Under the pieces are notes generated by a model. That model was given only the letters and a program-made list of their open reading frames with translations, made no database searches and had not been told where the DNA came from. Shown piece by piece: positions 20,100 to 33,437 of a DNA stretch of 64,000 nt. Made by a program: the position numbers and the translations under genes. The DNA lies in NCBI GenBank assembly GCA_014871385.1, contig CM026428.1, positions 12,588,041 through 12,652,040 on the forward strand. The letters are read 5' to 3'. The stretch is from Ceratodon purpureus (taxonomy: Eukaryota > Streptophyta > Bryopsida > Pseudoditrichales > Ditrichaceae). The number at the start of each line of letters is the position of its first letter. Within the stretch, counting starts at the first letter, position 1.

Positions 20100-21833
20100 T
20101 GACAGTGGGACTTGGATGTCCTCTATTCACCATTATATTAAAATTCACTCAAATGATTTTATCCCTTGTAAGCGGAATGGATTTTTTCATAAATATTTGA
20201 CATCTTTGTCTTTAAATTTGAGGGATAACACATGAATTGGATGTCTACTGATGATGCAAAGTAGTCCATAATTGAGCGTTTTGTCCATAATTACTTAAAT
20301 ACCCCTTCAATGTTAAAAATCTTAGAAACATAAAAGATGTGAAGCGTAAAAAACATTTTGTTTCAATTTTTATTTTATTTTTAAACGTTCATAAACACTA
20401 ATAAACAAAACTATTGGATTTCTCAACCATGTGCAAGTAAAGCAAAAACCAAAAGGATTCTTGTTAATTTGAACCACTTTGATGTTGTTAGTTGTTGATT
20501 TGTGCTACTTTTAATCATTGATGCAAATTGAATTAATTTCAATAGTTGGTTGTCTACAGTTAAAGTTTGATGTCCTATGACTACCAACTTAAGTTTTTTG
20601 ATATATTTTTATGTGGTTATGAATTTTAAAAATATCGCAACTTTTGTCACCATTTATTTCTTCCATTTTAAACTAATACAAATTATTGAAGTAAAAAACA
20701 ATATTACACATAGTTGTTATACATATTCATCTATGTCCAATATATGAGATACTAATTTATACTTTTAACGATCCCAAAACTACCAACTAATTATCTTTAA
20801 TGCTTCACAAATAATTGTTTGCTTGAATAGCAGAATTGCTTGTTTAAGATTTCAATATGGATTTCAATATTGAAGTATGGTAGTTTATTTGTTCAATTAT
20901 AATTTTATAATAAGAAAATAACAAAATAACAAAATTCTAAGGCAAAAAAAAGAATAATTTTTGTTTAGTGATAGTTGGCTATTCTAGGCTAATTTAAGAC
21001 TTGTTTATGTTAAAAAAACAAAATATAAAAATCAACTTTTTGAGAAAAAAACATTATCTTTTCAATAAAAAATTATTCTTTTAGACGATCACAAACCACC
21101 CATGACTGCGTTATAACGCAACATGTCAAATATGGGTGGGTGGTCTTAGCTGAGTCTCACGGAAAGAAAATTGCTTCAATCTCAGTGACGTCTCGAACTC
21201 ATCTCATCGTGAAATCATCGACTGCTCGTGCATGGCTCACCCTCAACATTCCCTTGGATACGTCATCCACCACAATCTACTCTACGCCCCTGGAAGCAGT
21301 CACGGCGTACAACCTCCTCCCCCCGATCTTCATCGAAACGGATGAGAAACGGACGAGCAGTAGTACGCTCCACGACTAAAAGCTGGGCTTCCGTGCGGAA
21401 GCGGTCCAGAACTTGAACTCCACAACTAAGTTACAACTCCAGTGCCAAGTGAAAGCCATCCCAGGGGAACACGACTGGAGCGCGCGTCGAGAGTCCCGGG
21501 ACTCCACAGAAACCCTAAATACGACAACTCCACCGAAATCAGAGGAGACTCTGGCCTAGAAAACCAAAACGCTCGGAGCAGGAAGCGTCTCTTGCAGCAT
21601 GCCCAAGGGAATGGCACGCCGGCCTCGCCATCGCCACCTCAGCTCGCTAGCGCCGTCAAGGACGCCCTGCTCCAAGTGATTGCTCCGCGGGGGCTCCATT
21701 GCTGGACAGCACTTAAGGCTCTCGGGGCCATATGGCGGGGTGTGTAGGGGGCGTCGGGAACTGTGAGTGGTGACGAGAGGGGACTCGGGGGTTCGGGATT
21801 GGGATTAAGGGAACGCAGGGGGGGAAAGAAGGC
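20100..21833. other. AT-rich spacer and probable 5' flank of the NERD-like gene
   Basis: From 20100 to 21090 the DNA is AT-rich without supported genes. From about 21140 composition shifts toward the GC-richer gene region and probably includes promoter and 5' UTR. A hairpin lies at the composition change: ACCACCCAT at 21095-21103 pairs with ATGGGTGG(G)T at 21132-21141, enclosing a perfect palindrome TGCGTTATAACGCA (21107-21120). Confidence 0.5.
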
Positions 21834-24800
21834 ATGGAAAACGGAGTGTATGCGGAACGGGGCCTGGTGGCCATGGAGAGGGACGTCGACGATGTCGTCC
21901 TGCAGGCCGCGGCTGTGCTAGCGGGCGATGGCAGGAAAGAAATGATGGCGGGGGGTAAGTTGGTGGAAGAAGTGGAGGAGGAGGATGAGGAGGGGGAGGA
22001 GGAAGAGGAAGAGGAGGAGGATGTGTATTCCATGGATGTGAGTGACGAATTGGACAAGAGCAATATGTTTGTGGTGAAGCGTGCGGCGACGCCGGCCGCG
22101 GTGGACCCCGAGCTTGATATGAACGATCCTCCCAAGGAGGAGGACGTGACGATGACGAGCATGAGCTTGAGTATAAATAACGGGTCGGCAAGTGAATCCG
22201 AGGTCGCGACCGAGAGAGGTCCGGCCGAGATCCAAATAGCGGCGGCATCCGGAAAAGAGGATGTGAGGGATCTAAACGAGGCGCCGACGGGCGAGCTAGA
22301 AAATGAAAGCGAAGAAGAAGTGACGATTGTGAATGAGGCAAGCCCGGCTGCCGAGGCCGCGACGACGTCCACGCCCGTGGAGCGCGACTTCCTGCAAGCG
22401 GTGGATGCGCCCGAAGTGGCGCAAGAAGCTGCGGGGCAAGAGGAAGTGGCGAAAGCCGAAGTGATGGAAAGAGCGGCGATAAGGCCGACTCTGGATGTGA
22501 ACGAGCCCCCGGAGGCAGTGAAAATGGCGGAAGAGATGCATCCCGAGGTGGCGGCCTTCCGCATCGTGAAAGCGGAAGAAGCAAAGTCGCTGCACGACGT
22601 GGAGGCGAAAATGGTTGGGTTGACGCCGGGCGGCGAGCAGGAGCTGTTTCGTGCGGTGGTGCACATGGAATCCAAGCCCGAGGTGCCCGCAAAAGATTGG
22701 GAAAAGCCAGAGCTGGCGTCTGTCCGGGCCGAGGAGCCGAGCGCAAGCCGAGGCCAGCTGAACATGGCCACGACCATGGCCTTCGACATGGACACGGACG
22801 GCGCGAAAGAGCGCGTCCCGGAAGGCGTCGCTCCGAAGACGGAGAGGACGGAGTTGGAGAGGGAGATGGAGCTGTACGAAGCTGCGGAAAGAGAGGAGCA
22901 GGCGAGGTTGCTGGGACCGTTGAGAACGGAGCTGCAGCGGGAGGAACCTGTGAAGGAATCTCAGAACGAGAAGAAGCGTGCGTTGGACATGCCGATGCCG
23001 GAGCGGCAGAGGAAGCTGAGCAGAAAGATGCACAGCGGAGAGGAGAGGAAGAAGGACGAGGAGGACGTGTGCTTCATCTGCTTCGACGGCGGGGACCTGG
23101 TGCTGTGCGACCGCAGGTACGGTGCGGTGTATTGGTGAATGCATGAAAGAGATTGAGTGGAAGGGGTTTATGTTAGAGCCATGGGAGGGGTCTTTGGGGA
23201 CTGACGATTGCTGTTGTGAGGTGGGTGCAGATCGTGTCCGAAGGCGTATCATCTGAGCTGCATTGGGCGGGATGCGGCGTTTTTCAAGAAGAAGGGGGCG
23301 TGGCTGTGCGGTATGTAGACGGGAGACTTGGGGTTGTTTGACAAGTTTGTGGTGGTCTTGTAGTCCTCTGGCCCTGTGAAGTGGGAGAATGTGTGTGGGG
23401 ATTCGGGTTGGGGAGTGTGGTGTGCGTTGCGTGGTTCGAGTAGGCAGGTATCAGTTGTTGTTACATGTTGCGCAGCGTGGGGAGTCCGGTGGTGTTTTGT
23501 TCTGTTCTGAGGACGGGGCAATGTGACGGGCTTGTACGTGGACGTTGAAGCAGCGGGACTGCCTTTTCGCGGGACAGGGTGTTAGGCTTTGCTGCACGAA
23601 CGTTGTGAGTAGTTGCGTGCGCTGACGCCGAGTGGGTTGTGGTTGTGGTTAACCAGGATGGCACTTCTGCTCGGTGTGTACGAAGCCTGGGAGCTTCCAG
23701 TGCTACACGTGTCCGACGGCATACTGCGGGAGCTGCATCACGAAGGCAGAGTTTCTGCTGCTGCGCAAGCGGAAGGGCCTGTGCGAGGACTGCCTGCCGA
23801 TCGTGAGCATGATCGAGCGGAATGAGACCATCAACTCGGACGGGGTAATGATGAGTTGATGTTTTCTCTGCATGTTGACATTGTGTGGTTGTAAAAATGT
23901 TGAGAGTTCCTTGGTGGCCGATTGGGAATGGGATGAGGGACAGTGATGATCCGTGGACTGTGCTGTTGAGACAGGCAGGGCATAGGGATAGTGGTGGAGG
24001 AATTGCGATGTAAGGTGGCACAATGTGTGGTGGCACTGGAAGGGAATGTGGTACTGATCTGGAGTGGTGTTTGTGGGATGGGGATTGTTGTAGGTGGAGG
24101 TGGACTTCGACGATCAGGAGACGTACGAGTGCCTGTTCAAGGAGTACTGGGGGGATCTGAAGAGGAGGCTGGCGCTGGTGATGCCGGAGTTGGACAAGGA
24201 TGGGAAGCCCGTGGGCGGCACCGAGAGCATGCTTCAGCAGCTGGAGTTGGAAGCGGAGGATCACAGCGAGAACGACGAGTCGGACAGAGAGAGCGACGAG
24301 TCGGAGCACGACGAGCCGGAGGCGGGGGATGGGACGTGGAAGAAGAGGAAGGTGCAGAAGAATCGGATGGGGTCGGAGAAGATGGAGGAGGACGTGGAGG
24401 CGGAGGACTTGGACGAGGAAGAGGAGGAGGGGGAGCAGGAGGCGGCGGGGAGCCGGTCGCAGAAGTTCGAGAGCTGGGCATCGGAGGAGCTGCTGGAGTT
24501 CATCGAGCACATGAAGGAGGACCCGATGAAGCCGCTGTCCCGGTTCGCGGTGAACAAGCTGCTGTGGACGTACATCAAGCGGCACAAGCTGCAGGATCCG
24601 CGGCAGAGCAGCCAGATAAACTGCGACGAGCGGCTGAAGACGATATTCGGGAAGGACTCGGTGGGGCAGATCGAGATGTTCAAGCATCTGCAGGTGCACT
24701 TCCCGAGTCGGAGCTCGGGAGAGGGCAGGAAGGGCAGGGAGGCGGTGGTGGATGGGGATGCGGTGGGGGCGGACGGGGTCGAGGAGAAGGTGGAGGTGGG

Positions 24801-27800
24801 CGGCGGGAAGGAGAGGCGAAAGGGACGGAGATCGGTGGACGAGAAGTTCGATAGGCCGAACGGGAGCGAGTTCGCGGCGATCACGCCGAAGAACATCAGC
24901 CTGATATACCTGCGGAGAGCACTGCTTCGGGATCTGCTGGACGACCCGGAGTTCGACAACAAGGTGGTGGACACGTTCGTTCGGATACGGGTTCCGGGGA
25001 TATCGACGAAGACGGAGACGACGTACAGGCTGGTGCTAGTGACAGGTGAGTGTGGGATGGTTGTGGTGTGTGGTGGGAGTTGGGTGGGTGTGGAGTTTTT
25101 GATGGGGCACGGGGTTGACGATGGTGTTGTGTGGATGGCAGGAACACGCATCGGAGAGGAGAGTTACAAGGCAGGAACGAAGATGACGAACATCGTGCTG
25201 GAGATACTGAATCTGCAGAAGAAGGAGGACGTGACAGTGGACCTGGTGTCGAATCAGGACTTCACTGAGGTAGGGGTGATTGATGTGGTCGAGGTTGTGC
25301 TTTTTGGCGTGGCAGGAATGGGAAACTCTTGGTAGAGATTAGAATGTGCGATGATTGTTGTTCTGATTGGTTTGGGTTGGGAATGCAGGAGGAATGCCAG
25401 CGATTGCGTCAAAGCATGAAGTGCGGGTTTATCAAGGCACCGACGGTGGTAAGTATTGTGGTGAAGGCCTTGGATATGGTCTGTCGGTGTGTTTCGGATG
25501 ACCTTTAGGATGATTTGGGTGATGTGATGACATTGGCGGTGCAAATTGGTGGTTTTACAGGGGGAATTGGAGGAGAAGGCGATCGCTCTGCAGGAAGCTA
25601 GAGTGAACGATGTAAGTAGCCGAGTAATTTTTGTCGGGTCGGATGTGGTGGTTTTGGCAGTCCGTGCTTTGAGTACTTCCAGAGTTTTAGGTGCTGTAGT
25701 GGGACGTGGGTTGGTAGTTGTGCTTTTGATGTGATAGAGCAGTGGAAATGTAGGGGATTGCATAGGCGGTCTGGGAAGTTGCGGTGGTGGCGTGGGGGTT
25801 GGGTGTGTGGGTGAGGGGTTTGATGTGGGCACTTTATGTGTTGAAGGTGGAATTAGTGAATAATGATGGTTTGTGTGCGTGTACTTCAGTGGTTCGAGAA
25901 TGAGCGGCAACGGCTGATCAACCTTCGGGATCGTGCGAGCGAGAAGGGACGGAAGAAAGAATATCCTTTTATGAGCGACGGATATGAATGTTCGGGGTGT
26001 AAGAATGGATTGGGATTAGGTATCGAACAGAGAGGGTTGAGTGTTTGGGTTGGCTTTTCTGATCGGTAGTGAGGGTGGATCGGACTGGGAGTTGCAAATC
26101 ATTGCTAAGTCATAGTTGGCTTTCGGGTGAGAGCATTGTGGTAATGAAGTTTTGTGGGTGACATGTTGGACAGCTCGTGTTTCTCAAGTTTAGGACTTTT
26201 TGATTTGGCTTGTTTGTGGCGGGAACTTATGACCAGCTGATATTAAGTGGATCCTTAACTGAGTTTGGTTCACGTTGCGAGAGTGCGTGGAGAAGCTGCA
26301 AGAGCTGAGCAGCCCAGCGTTTCGGGCAGCGAAGCTTCAGGCTAGGCCCGAGGTGACTGCGGACCCACACATGGATCCAAATTACGAATCGGATACAAAT
26401 GAGAAATCTCCTCTTAATGGTACTGTGTTTTTTCTTGAATCGGTGCTAAGAGACGATTTGCCAACATGTATTTAATTTGATGGTGCGAGGTTGGCGATGT
26501 TTTTCTATCCATGTGTGTGTGCGCGCGTATGGTGTGGCAGCGGCTGGGTTTGGTTTTATTTGGGCTTAGATATGTAGTTGTGTGTCTTTTGCAGGGGGTG
26601 GTCAGAAGTTTCGGTTGAAGAGTTCTTCGAGGGAAAGAGGCGGAGGGAGTGGCGTGAGCACCTGGGACAGTTCCAACGCGGATGAGTCGGGTTACTTGGG
26701 CAGGAAGGGCGACTTTGACAATCCGAGGTCGAAGCCTTCGTGGGACGAGACGGGTCGCAGTAGAGGTTATGGGCGCGGTGGGTACGATGGAGGGCGGGGC
26801 AGGGAGAAGTTTGGCTACGGTATGGGGGGGAGGATACACGGCAACGATGAGAGGGACAGGGGTCGAGTGTGGGAAAAGGAGTGGGAGAGGGACCCTCCTC
26901 CACGAGAGCAAGAGCGCAGTCGGGGCGAGGGTTACAATTGGAACGGCAACGGTGGCCGAGCCGACGTGGATCAGTGGGGCGGGGAGTTGGGCGATTCGAA
27001 GTACGGGCGAGGCGAGGCGAGAGCCGGCACGACCCCGGTGTTCGGGCAGGCTCGGACGGAATGGGGAAGCAGCAGGAGGGAGGCGGTAGCTTCTTTAGGC
27101 TTGAGCGTGCCGGCGGTGGGGTTCGGGTCAACGAGCCCGAGCGTGCAGAGCCTGGCGGCGTTGGAGAAGGAGAAGCTGTGGCACTACAAGGACCCGACGG
27201 GGACGGTGCAGGGCCCGTTCACGATGGAACAGCTTCGGAAATGGAACACAACGGGGTTGTTTCCGGTGAACCTGACGATCTGGAAGACGGGTGGGTCGCA
27301 GGAGAACTCGATGCTGTTGACGGACGCCCTGGCGGGCAGGTTCAAGGAGGAGGTGTTAGGTCTTGCTGCGCCTCGCAGTAGGTCGAGGGAGTTTGGAGCG
27401 GGTGGGTCTCCGCCCGCTCGGGGCGGGGCGAGCTGGGGCGTTGGGGAGGTCGGGCCGGGTGTAAGTCGAGCGGAGCTGGGGTCGTCGGTGGGAAGCGCAG
27501 ACTGGGATTCCCGTGATGTAGGTGAGCGAGGAGGTAGTTGGGCGAGGGGGCAGAGCGGGTACGGGTCTGGGCCATCGAGCACGGGACGGGCGGACGATTG
27601 GAGCGGGTCTCGATCACGGGCGGAGTCGGAGTCGTGGGGGTCGTCTAGAAAGGGTGCAGATGGGGCAAGTTGGGGGGCTGGCGAGGCCAGCAAGAGTAGC
27701 TTTAGTCGGTGCAGCTCTGGTCGCGATTACGACGGTCCGGTGGGTCGAGATGGGCCGCGAAGCAGTCGTGTATCACGGGGATCGAGGAAGGACGTGCCGT

Positions 27801-27862
27801 GCAGGTTTTATGCGAAGGGGTACTGCAAGAGAGGAGATACTTGCGAGTTCTGGCACGGTTGA
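21834..27862 (+). CDS. NERD-like PHD/SWIB/Plus3/GYF/CCCH zinc-finger protein
   Basis: Ten exons join in frame: 21834-23116, 23231-23310, 23657-23844, 24094-25045, 25142-25269, 25389-25448, 25561-25611, 25890-25960, 26274-26419 and 26595-27862. The N-terminal ~400 residues are acidic and disordered. A PHD finger starts at CFICFDGGDLVLCDRR and continues through SCPKAYHLSC and CGWHFC. Exon 4 holds a SWIB domain (ELLEFIEHMKEDPMKPLSR to EMFKHLQVHF) and the start of Plus3 (SLIYLRRALLRDLLDDPEF), which runs on to RQSMKCGFI. The last exon has a GYF domain (LWHYKDPTGTVQGPFT) and a C-terminal CCCH finger (CRFYAKGYCKRGDTCEFWH). Arabidopsis NERD and the ZFP19/44 proteins share this order; NERD binds histone H3 and ARGONAUTE2 in small-RNA-directed chromatin silencing. 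A Gly/Arg-rich linker precedes GYF. Intron 8 is of the AT-AC class. Confidence 0.9.
25961..26273 (+). other. U12-type AT-AC intron in the NERD-like gene
   Basis: The 5' splice site reads ATATCCTTTT, the U12 AT-AC consensus. A branch-site match TCCTTAAC lies at 26252-26259, and the intron ends TTCAC at 26273, about 14 nt downstream of the branch A. Removing exactly this segment joins GRKKE to LRECVEKLQ in frame. No in-frame GT-AG alternative that keeps this conserved junction is apparent. Confidence 0.85.
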
Positions 27863-30800
27863 AGCGTTGCTTGGGTTCGAGGATGGGTGCCAAGTTTTGT
27901 TGCGTCATATTTATTTATTGGATGGAATGAGTGGTGGATTTGGTCGGCGACCTCATGAAATCTCGAAGTAGTCTGGCTTGCGATGGGATCGGGCACACAG
28001 GTTCCGGTTTTTTTCTGTTAGGTTGGCGGATGTTGTCAGAGCCGTGGTAGTAGGCAGGCATGGAACTCGGTGAAAGTGGTGATTGAAAGTTGGTATTTAG
28101 GAAACCTTGCATGCTGGCTGGAGCTTCATGGTGAGTCAAGCAGAGAGAGCGGTTGCGATGTAATGTGGTTGCTGCAGCAGCGTTTGGCAACCGCTCAATG
28201 GTTCATTGATTTGTCCAATTCGGCAGTTCGCATTTTGGAAGCGGCATAGGTTGATTCCGGAGTTTGTACAGTTTTCAAGAGGTGAATTGGTTGTCTGGAG
28301 TTTGGATGACCGACGTACTGTAGCCCATGGGCGTTCATATTTTGGGCGTGTCGCATTGTGTCGGCAGCTGAAGGCCTGTTTCTGCAGTTGTTGGTAGCAG
28401 GCGAGCAGATACAATACAGATTCGTGGCGTGACTTTCTTTGCATTGTGATTAGAGGTTGCAGATTGTGCAGAGGCTTCAGGATACGATGAGAATTAAACT
28501 GATCGGTGGAGGGCTGTTATGTGGTTTGGTTTACGAGATGGAGGGGCATTGCGGAATTTGTTATCCACCACGGTATTCCCCAAAGTGATGTACATGTTAG
28601 CATTCATTTGTGACCTTCATCGTGTTTCAGTTAAATCTGGAGCAGTTGCTTGTGTTTCCAGGTTGGAGTGCGCTTCAGTGGGACTGATAACTCGGGTCTT
28701 ACCGAACTGATTTGATTTACCGCAATGATTAAAGCCTCCGAGGCACAAGTATTATTGTTATTCCGAGCTCCCAGTGTCTTACGGTTTTTGAGATAAAAAA
28801 AGAAATTGCATGGACTCTTGCTGAAGATGGCACTGAATGCCTTCGAGGATCAAGTTGTGTACCTGCTGGGATAATGAAGGTTAAAGTGCCAGAAGTTCAA
28901 CGGGTTGGGAATGAAATTGTTTTCCAGCAGAGTGAGAAACAATAATCCTGGTGAAATGAGATGTTCCACAAGCTGAGATCAAAGGATGGACAAAAAGAAA
29001 GAAATTCAACATTATAAATATCTGTCCTGATGCCGTAAGTCCAAAGCAGCTGAGGGGGGAATGTTCACTTAAATACCCCCAATGAGCAGGTGCCCCAATG
29101 TTGGCAAGAAATGTGAAGAAATTTAATGTGACAAAAAATCTTATTTGCTCAAGAAATTTTATTGAAACGTGTCTACAAGCGATGCACAATCTTTATGATT
29201 ACAGACGAATGTGTGAATTATGGTGTCCAGGAGAAAACCAGCTTGTCTTGAAAGGCCTGTGTGAATCAAGAAATCACAGCGCAGCACTTTGCACGGCATG
29301 TCATTCGAGCCTTCCAGAGCTACCTCAAATGCTATCAAGCTTGCCAGAAATTTACACTTTCTTTCATTGAGGTGAATGAAGTGACTTCAAAGTATGACAA
29401 AAAATTTCCAACTTTGCAGCAAAGAATGAGATATTGCAGATATGAAGGTTTCTTTATTGGAGTTTTATCAACATGCGATTGAGTTGAATACATTGGAATA
29501 AAATTAATTGCTTCAAAACATAACATAGTAGACATGTGTCAAACCAAAGCTTGATGATATGTAATTTAAAATTCAAATCTCATCTCAATCACTTGGGTAT
29601 CCACATGAAGGAAACTTGATTCTTATTGACTTCGCAATTATAAAGGAACAAAGCGATAAAATTATTATTTAGATGTTTAGAAGTTGAATAATATATCCCC
29701 TTTGTTTCTTCATTCTAAAAGTTTAAAACTGAGACAAAGTAGTCATATATATCTAGGATTGATTGGAAAACTAAGATTAAAAAGGCATTTGAAATGAGTT
29801 TAATCAGAATTGAGAGTTTAATAGACAAATCATTAAGTTCATGATTGTCAAAATTAGCATTGCCATACTATCATTGGTCTAAGATGTGTGTTATTATGAT
29901 AATTCCATCACACCTTTAATTAAAGGGGAGTTTCCATATATTCATTATCCATCAAAAAATTGAAGCAAAATATTACCTTATTAATATTAGGAGTTAATTT
30001 AACTCTTCTTCACCTCATCCTTTAGATGGGCATCTTTTTAGCAATTTCCTACATGTAGATAGTACGTTCACAATATGGTTTATAAGTAATTAAACAATTA
30101 AAAAGTGATTTTTTTTGGAAAATACTTCAAAGGTGTGAGAACAAAGAGAAATTAAAATATAAGATTGTCAAAATACTCAAAAATAAGAACACATGGATAA
30201 ACGGCCAAATCAAACAATCACAATTGTCCACACATTCTACATGAGCTTCAATCAACAATCACAAAAATCTAGATACAATTCAAAATTCAAAATCATTTAG
30301 TAAGATTCTTGAGCTTAATGAAATCAGGTAAGTTGAATGAACATTAGGCTAAATGAAGGAGTAGTCATGGATTTTTAATGGCTATCGTATAAATGGCCAT
30401 GAAGGTTGAATGGTTTTGGAATGAAAGCCTTATTTATTTTAAAAAGATCTTCATTTATAAAATCAATAAAATATTATGGTATTGTTGGGCAAAGACAAAG
30501 GCAAAGATACTAAAGCAATGTTTCTAAATAGGCGGTGATGAATGTGTCATTCACAAATTGAACTGCTATTACTGCTAGAACTAGTTGGTTTTTCTCAAAA
30601 ACTTTTGGTTGAATTGTAATACATGATTAAACTAGATTTTGTGATACATGAAATTGCAAAACGCTTGTTAAAGATATATGGCCATATCCATTAAATTTGC
30701 CAATATTGTTTCTATTGGCCTCCACACTATTCAAATAAAGAGAGAGACTATTTGAGCAGCCAATGTAATCAAGACTGGCCGGTTTAAGGAATATATTTCC

Positions 30801-31433
30801 TTGGTCATTCCTTTGCATTTCCTTGTTCCTCTGCTGGGCTATCAGCTACATGGAGTTTGACTCTTCCAAATTTTTGATCATATCCTAAATCGCAAGCTTT
30901 AATCAGATTGTAACAAATCATGCCTCCAGATGGGTAAAGCCGTCTCTCATTTCTGTGCAGGCATGTGAAGCAGTTCTAGCACATCAGCACTCTATCCGGC
31001 ACCTTATTTATCATGACAAACATCTTCACTAATAATCTTGTTATGTCTCATGAAGACGTTGTCTCGAACTCGCCATAATTTCAAAGTACAAATTTTTCAC
31101 TGTAAAATATTTTTGGACCTACATGTTCCATGTCGGATTCAAATGATGGATATCCTGGCAATCACCTTGTTTGCATAAGTTTTGGTATCAATTGCAGAAT
31201 CAGTCGACATCTGTAGATCGGGTCGCAGAGTACAACGGCTTCGATCATGATCATCGGCAATCAAGTCATTGACCAACTTTCATTTGAGTGAGTGTGCTTT
31301 TCTGTATAAATGCAGGGAATTTTCTTCAGAAAACGTCCATTTCAGATGAGTCTATGATTTCAAACAACCGATCATAACTTTCTAATTGATACTGTCCTTT
31401 CCATTACTTACAAGTACTTCTACATTCTTTGCA
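27863..31433. other. 3' flank and intergenic DNA with no supported gene
   Basis: The first few hundred bases are probably 3' UTR of the NERD-like gene. Beyond, composition falls to AT-rich. Frames are below about 100 codons and match nothing I recognise on either strand. Confidence 0.5.
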
Positions 31434-31960
31434 GGTCCACATGGCTCCACGAAAACGCAACCAGCCTTTACTAGCAAGTGGAAATCCAAAGACTACTTAT
31501 TGCGAACAAGAACCAGATCCAGAAGAAGTGATTGAAGAGGATGTTGTTGTGCTCAAGAAGCAAAACCGGAACCTGGGTCAAGGAGAGTTGAGAGCAATAC
31601 CAGCGACCTCTCCGAAGTTAGACCGAAGGTTTTGTGGAAGCAATCAGGGGATGACATACTTGAGGCCATCCTGAGTCGCTTGCCTGTATGGAAGCTTTGG
31701 AATCTACAGTGATGGCGATCAATCCGATGAGGTGGAAGAAGATCTACTCCAACGATGGCAATGCCAACACTGATGGCATCATTGGTCATGGAAATAATGT
31801 TAACTCCTCCATTGGTTACATGAAAATATACGAGAAGCAGGTGTTTCCTCAGATGTGTACATTCCTTTGTGGTACGTTGCATCAACTTCGCACACCACTC
31901 GTCCTGGAGCATAACGCCCAAACTTGGCAGAGCCTACCTTGACCTGCAGAGTTGGATAAG
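31434..31960 (+). pseudogene. F-box-like gene remnant
   Basis: After a TTTGCAG acceptor-like site at 31433, a frame from ATG 31441 encodes about 60 basic and acidic residues. In the next frame it continues as DDILEAILSRLPVWKLWNL, which matches the start of an F-box (D-ILE-ILSRLPV-SLWR). A TGA follows at once. Downstream coding-like pieces (FVVRCINFAHHSSW, then PKLGRAYLDLQSWIRG) are in other frames. F-box proteins are SCF ubiquitin-ligase substrate adaptors. At least one frameshift and several stops separate the pieces, so the copy is dead unless unseen introns repair it. Confidence 0.45.
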
Positions 31961-33437
31961 AGGACATGGCTAATCATTCGTGTGTGTATTTCGTTACCTC
32001 GGAACTCTGTCCTCGCACAACCGAGGAACGATGACTGGCAGGGTTTGAGTGCTACAATCCCACCTCAGTTGTGACATTCCCCCCCAAGTTATTTCAACTC
32101 CAGTTTAAATATTAGGGTGAGACCATTGTTGTATGCAACCATATGACGATGAATTCTTCATTTGTCGACGCTATCTCCATCGCCCTAGCTGGTATCGTTT
32201 CGCCCTTCGAGCTGGTTGCAAGAGTTCTAAGAATAATTACCTCCACGGAATGCACCCAGCACCTATCTACTACCCTGCAAGGCGTAGCCTCAAGAATAGT
32301 TCCAGGAGTAGGCGAAGCGAGTTGACCTTAGAACGCCGCTGCCTCCGGGGTGGTGACTCTCATTATTAGTACATATTGTCTGTGGGAGGCATAGTCTGTC
32401 TGTGCACTGTATTGTGTCACAGGTGGCACAGGTGGCACAGGAGGCTTGATCTTGTTGCGGGGGAGTGGACTGATTTTCAGATGCAGGTTCCCTTTGATAC
32501 ACGACGTGCTGAAACGATGTGCAACCGTATGGGGTTCTGTTGTGTCCCCTACATACCCAGTTCGGTTATGTGTAAAATTACTTGAAAATTCAAGCAAGAG
32601 TAAGCAATTCATGCACCAGCTACCTTACTCAACAGAGAATGTCAGGTCAATCAACATGATAACACACCTGTATGATTGGTTGTTAAAGGAACGATAACAA
32701 ATCAACTGAATCTTTGTTCTTGAATTCACATCAAATTATCCATCACACTCTTGTAATTCGTTGCAAGTTTTCATTGGGACAATGTGAACCCGCAGACTCA
32801 AGATTTTAAAATTTCGGAAGAACGGTTCCTGACACGAGCAAATATTACAGTAACTAAGCCGATGCATAGAAAAACAGAACCAATGTCAAGTCAAGGTCTG
32901 TAGCAAATGCTAAACAGTTCAAGTCAGTGAATGATGACGGTGAAGAGCTAGGGACTTCGTACATGCATAGGTACTAGCCATCATTCCTATTAATGAAGTT
33001 TACTTGGTTGCTGTGACCCCGGCAAGCCGAATCTCGAAGTTGAGAAACTGAACAAAAATTGCCCTACTGAAGGAGATGCGCAAAAAATATCCAAGAGATA
33101 TCTGAGAAGGAATGACCCATGTCTCATGCCCAGAAACTTGCTATTCTATGGTTAGCTGCAGCTCATCACACCTGTTTCATAAACTAGCAGCTCTTCCAAA
33201 CTGAAATCACTGCTCAAACAGATACAATAAAACAAACAATTGATATGACGGAAGCACGCAAGAATGCACAAGCTCGTATTCAGATGGAGCATCATACTTT
33301 GCACTACTGAAACAGACACCACTCTAACAACATAGGACGTGCAATCAGACTTGAAATCAAACTTGAAATCAAACATAAGCATATCAATTGCAACATACTC
33401 ACATGAGGTCGGCAAGATGTGGAATCATGGCTGTGAA
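31961..33437. other. Intergenic DNA, no gene seen
   Basis: Only short frames without recognisable domains are present. The last few hundred bases probably include the 3' UTR of the minus-strand DUF1995 gene. Confidence 0.5.

Noticed and set aside
21805..23252. Long minus-strand frames opposite the NERD-like first exon
   Set aside because: They are antisense shadows of GC-rich coding sequence; codon bias and domains support the plus strand.
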